Shown: positions 6,014 through 7,710 of the stretch, in pieces | Layout of the letters: the number at the start of each line of letters is the position of its first letter | How positions within the stretch are numbered: position 1 is the stretch's first letter | Assembly (NCBI GenBank): GCA_039800205.1 | Contig: JBDLRB010000066.1 | Span: 1 to 7,710 of the forward strand | Direction of reading: 5' to 3' | Source of the DNA: SYIM01 sp039800205 | Lineage (GTDB): Bacteria > Pseudomonadota > Gammaproteobacteria > Burkholderiales > Burkholderiaceae_E | Length of the DNA: 7,710 nucleotides | The notes under the pieces: generated by a model | The model's database searches: none | What the model was told of the DNA's origin: nothing | Seen by the model: the letters and a program-made list of their open reading frames with translations, nothing else | Program-made: the position numbers and the translations under genes

Positions 6014-6922
6014 ATGAGAACGACGACGCAGCTTCGCAGGAAGCTTGCGAGCACGGGAATGTTGATTGCGCCCGGGGCCTACGATGCCATTTCGGCGCGC
6101 CTGATCGAACAGGCGGGGTTTCCGGCGGTGTACATGACCGGCTCCGGAACATCCGCTTCCTTGGGCTATCCGGATTACGGGCTCGTGACGCTCACCGAAA
6201 TGGTCGACAACGCGGCAACGCTTGCCCGCTCGGTCAAGGTCCCTGTCATTTCGGATGCGGACACCGGGTACGGCAACGAGCTCAATGTCATCCGCACCGT
6301 CCGCGAGTTCGAGGGGCGAGGGGTGGCGGGCATCCACATCGAGGATCAGGTGACGCCCAAGCGCTGTGGTCATCTCGACAACAAGGAGCTCGAGCCGCTT
6401 GAGCGCTACCTCAACAAGATCCGTGCGGCCGTCGATGCCCGAACCGATCCCGACTTCCTGATCATCGCGCGAACCGACGCCCGGGCCTCGCTCGGTCTGG
6501 ACGAGGCCATCGACCGGGTGAATGCGGCGCTCGCCGCCGGCGCGGATATGGCGTTTGTCGAGGCCCCGCAGACGCTGGAAGAGGTGGCCGCGGTGCCTCA
6601 GCGGGTGAAAGGCCCTTGCCTCCTCAATGTGGTCCAGGGCGGCAAGACGCCTCCGATCGAGCTCGCTGATGCCGAGCAGATGGGCTACCGAATCGCGATC
6701 CTGCCGGGCACCCTGTTGCGCGCGGCGGTTCAGGTCTTCGACGATGTGCTCGCTCAGATCAAGACCGAGGGCCGCGCGCCAGACCAGCTCAATCGCCATT
6801 CACCGCACCAGACCTTTCGGCGCTTTGGTGCCGACGAGTGGGATGCCCTGCGTGCGCGTTACGCCACCGACAGTGCGCCTGCCTTTGATCCGGTGGACGC
6901 CGCTCGGAGTGCCGCGCGATGA
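6014..6922 (+). CDS. Isocitrate lyase/PEP mutase family C-C lyase 1 (2-alkylmalate lyase-like)
   Basis: A 302-residue single-domain TIM-barrel enzyme of the isocitrate lyase/phosphoenolpyruvate mutase superfamily. Visible active-site elements are YMTGSG (40-45), the Mg-binding DADTGYG (81-87), HIED (108-111), the gating-loop signature KRCGH with catalytic C118 (116-120), ARTDA (152-156), VEAP (182-185) and GGKTP (209-213). The KRCGH cysteine marks a lyase that cleaves a 2-hydroxy acid into a 2-oxo acid and a carboxylate, as in 2-methylisocitrate lyase, 2,3-dimethylmalate lyase and the plant petal death protein. The VEAP and NVVQGGKTP sequences are closer to the dimethylmalate lyase/petal death protein group than to PrpB, as I recall those sequences. 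A mutase or phosphonate enzyme is unlikely. The C-terminal 40 residues carry the usual helices. The gene starts at ATG 6014 behind GGAGGAG and its stop overlaps the next start as ATGA. Databases often label such proteins oxaloacetate decarboxylase or carboxyvinyl-carboxyphosphonate phosphorylmutase. Confidence 0.87.
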   Translation: MRTTTQLRRKLASTGMLIAPGAYDAISARLIEQAGFPAVYMTGSGTSASLGYPDYGLVTLTEMVDNAATLARSVKVPVISDADTGYGNELNVIRTVREFEGRGVAGIHIEDQVTPKRCGHLDNKELEPLERYLNKIRAAVDARTDPDFLIIARTDARASLGLDEAIDRVNAALAAGADMAFVEAPQTLEEVAAVPQRVKGPCLLNVVQGGKTPPIELADAEQMGYRIAILPGTLLRAAVQVFDDVLAQIKTEGRAPDQLNRHSPHQTFRRFGADEWDALRARYATDSAPAFDPVDAARSAAR

Positions 6923-7710
6923 CTCGCCCCACCCGTCGGCTGCGGGCACTGCTCGAAGGACCCGATCTGCTTCAGGTGCCCGGTGTGATTGATGCGATCG
7001 GCGCCCGCCTGGTGGCTGAGGTGGGCTTCGATGCGCTCTACATGACGGGCGCGGGCACGACCGCTTCGCGACTGGGCTGGCCGGATGTGGGTCTGCTGAC
7101 GATGACCGAGATGGCCGACAACGCCCAGCGAATCGCTGAAGCGTCGGGCCTGCCGCTGATCGCTGATGCAGATACCGGTTACGGCGGTCCCCTGAACGTG
7201 CAGCGTACGGTCCGCTGCTACGAACGCGCCGGCGTTGCGGGGCTCCACATCGAAGACCAGAGCTGGCCCAAGCGATGTGGCCATCTCGATGGCAAGACCC
7301 TGATCTCCCAGGCTGAAATGGCAGCGAACATCCGTGCTGCATGCGATGCCCGTACCGATCCGGATCTGGTCATCATTGCCCGAACGGATGCCATTGCGGT
7401 CGAGGGCTTCGAGCGCGCACTTGAGCGTGCCCAGTGCTACCAGGACGCTGGCGCCGACGTCATCTTTGTCGAAGCGCCTCGCGACCTCGATCAGTTGGCC
7501 CGCATTCCAAAGAGCCTTCGGGTGCCGGCGCTGTACAACATGGCCTCGAGCGGCAAGACTCCGTTCTTGCCGGCTGAAAAGATTCGCGAACTCGGTTTTG
7601 CGCTGGCCATCTACCCGAACTACATGTTGCTGGCGGCCATTCCTGCGATGCGTGGCGTGCTCGAAGAGCTCAAGTCGACCGGCACGGTCGAGGGCATGAT
7701 CGGCCGGATC
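6919..7710 (+). CDS. Isocitrate lyase/PEP mutase family C-C lyase 2, 3'-truncated by window
   Basis: The frame opens at ATG 6919, overlapping the previous stop by four bases (ATGA), and stays open for 264 codons to the window edge; about 25-40 more residues would be expected. GGAG (6906-6909) lies 9 nt upstream. It is a paralogue of the preceding protein, with roughly half of aligned positions identical by eye. It keeps the full lyase set: YMTGAG (41-46), DADTGYG (83-89), HIED (110-113), KRCGH with catalytic C120 (118-122), ARTDA (154-158), VEAP (184-187) and SGKTP (211-215). It differs by a one-residue insertion at R51 (TASRLGWPD) and by NMASSGKTP in place of NVVQGGKTP, both near the substrate pocket, so it may act on a different 2-hydroxy acid. 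The overlap implies coupled translation with lyase 1. The exact reaction is unknown. Confidence 0.87.
   Translation, partial: MTRPTRRLRALLEGPDLLQVPGVIDAIGARLVAEVGFDALYMTGAGTTASRLGWPDVGLLTMTEMADNAQRIAEASGLPLIADADTGYGGPLNVQRTVRCYERAGVAGLHIEDQSWPKRCGHLDGKTLISQAEMAANIRAACDARTDPDLVIIARTDAIAVEGFERALERAQCYQDAGADVIFVEAPRDLDQLARIPKSLRVPALYNMASSGKTPFLPAEKIRELGFALAIYPNYMLLAAIPAMRGVLEELKSTGTVEGMIGRI

Noticed and set aside
5873..6799. A 308-codon open frame on the minus strand opposite lyase 1.
   Set aside because: The plus-strand frame carries a strong ribosome binding site and the complete lyase signature; the opposite frame is a codon-bias shadow.
4125..7710. A phosphonate pathway made of PEP mutase and phosphonopyruvate decarboxylase, suggested by a TPP enzyme beside PEP-mutase-superfamily genes.
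   Set aside because: Both superfamily members carry the KRCGH lyase loop with catalytic cysteine, which PEP mutase lacks, and the 549-residue three-domain TPP enzyme is much longer than phosphonopyruvate decarboxylase.
1..7710. Mobile elements, CRISPR arrays, tRNA or rRNA genes.
   Set aside because: No transposase, terminal repeats, regularly spaced repeats or RNA-gene signatures were seen on reading both strands.

Overview
The window is GC-rich and densely coding. It contains two Bug-type periplasmic binding proteins of the tripartite tricarboxylate transporter (TTT) family, the N-terminus of a RecC-type nuclease subunit, and ordinary Shine-Dalgarno starts. Large families of orphan Bug proteins are a hallmark of Burkholderiales (Bordetella, Achromobacter, Comamonadaceae and relatives), so a betaproteobacterium of that order is the most likely source. 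This is inference from gene content, not a taxonomic search.

Layout from left to right. (1) 1-154, minus strand: the first 51 codons of an exodeoxyribonuclease V gamma subunit (RecC), running off the left edge. (2) 155-398: a non-coding gap with two perfect inverted repeats. (3) 399-5774, minus strand: a four-gene unit transcribed leftward in the order thiamine pyrophosphate (TPP) enzyme (5774-4125), Bug binding protein 2 (4034-3051), Bug binding protein 1 (2976-1909), dihydropyrimidinase/D-hydantoinase-like amidohydrolase (1892-399). Gaps are 90, 74 and 16 bp. (4) 5775-6013: a 239-bp divergent intergenic region with a short dyad. (5) 6014-7710, plus strand: two tandem paralogues of the isocitrate lyase/PEP mutase superfamily that overlap by ATGA. 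Both keep the lyase signature KRCGH; the second runs off the right edge.

Taken together, 399-7710 looks like a small-molecule catabolic island. Two periplasmic receptors would capture a carboxylate-type substrate. A binuclear-metal cyclic amidase would open a ring amide or imide. Two C-C lyases of the 2-alkylmalate/2-methylisocitrate type would split a branched hydroxy acid into a 2-oxo acid plus a carboxylate. A TPP enzyme would decarboxylate or carboligate a 2-oxo acid. The individual families are clear, but the substrate is not, and I know of no characterised pathway with exactly this set. No transporter membrane subunit and no transcription factor lie inside the window. The operon and divergon are inferred from spacing and orientation only.
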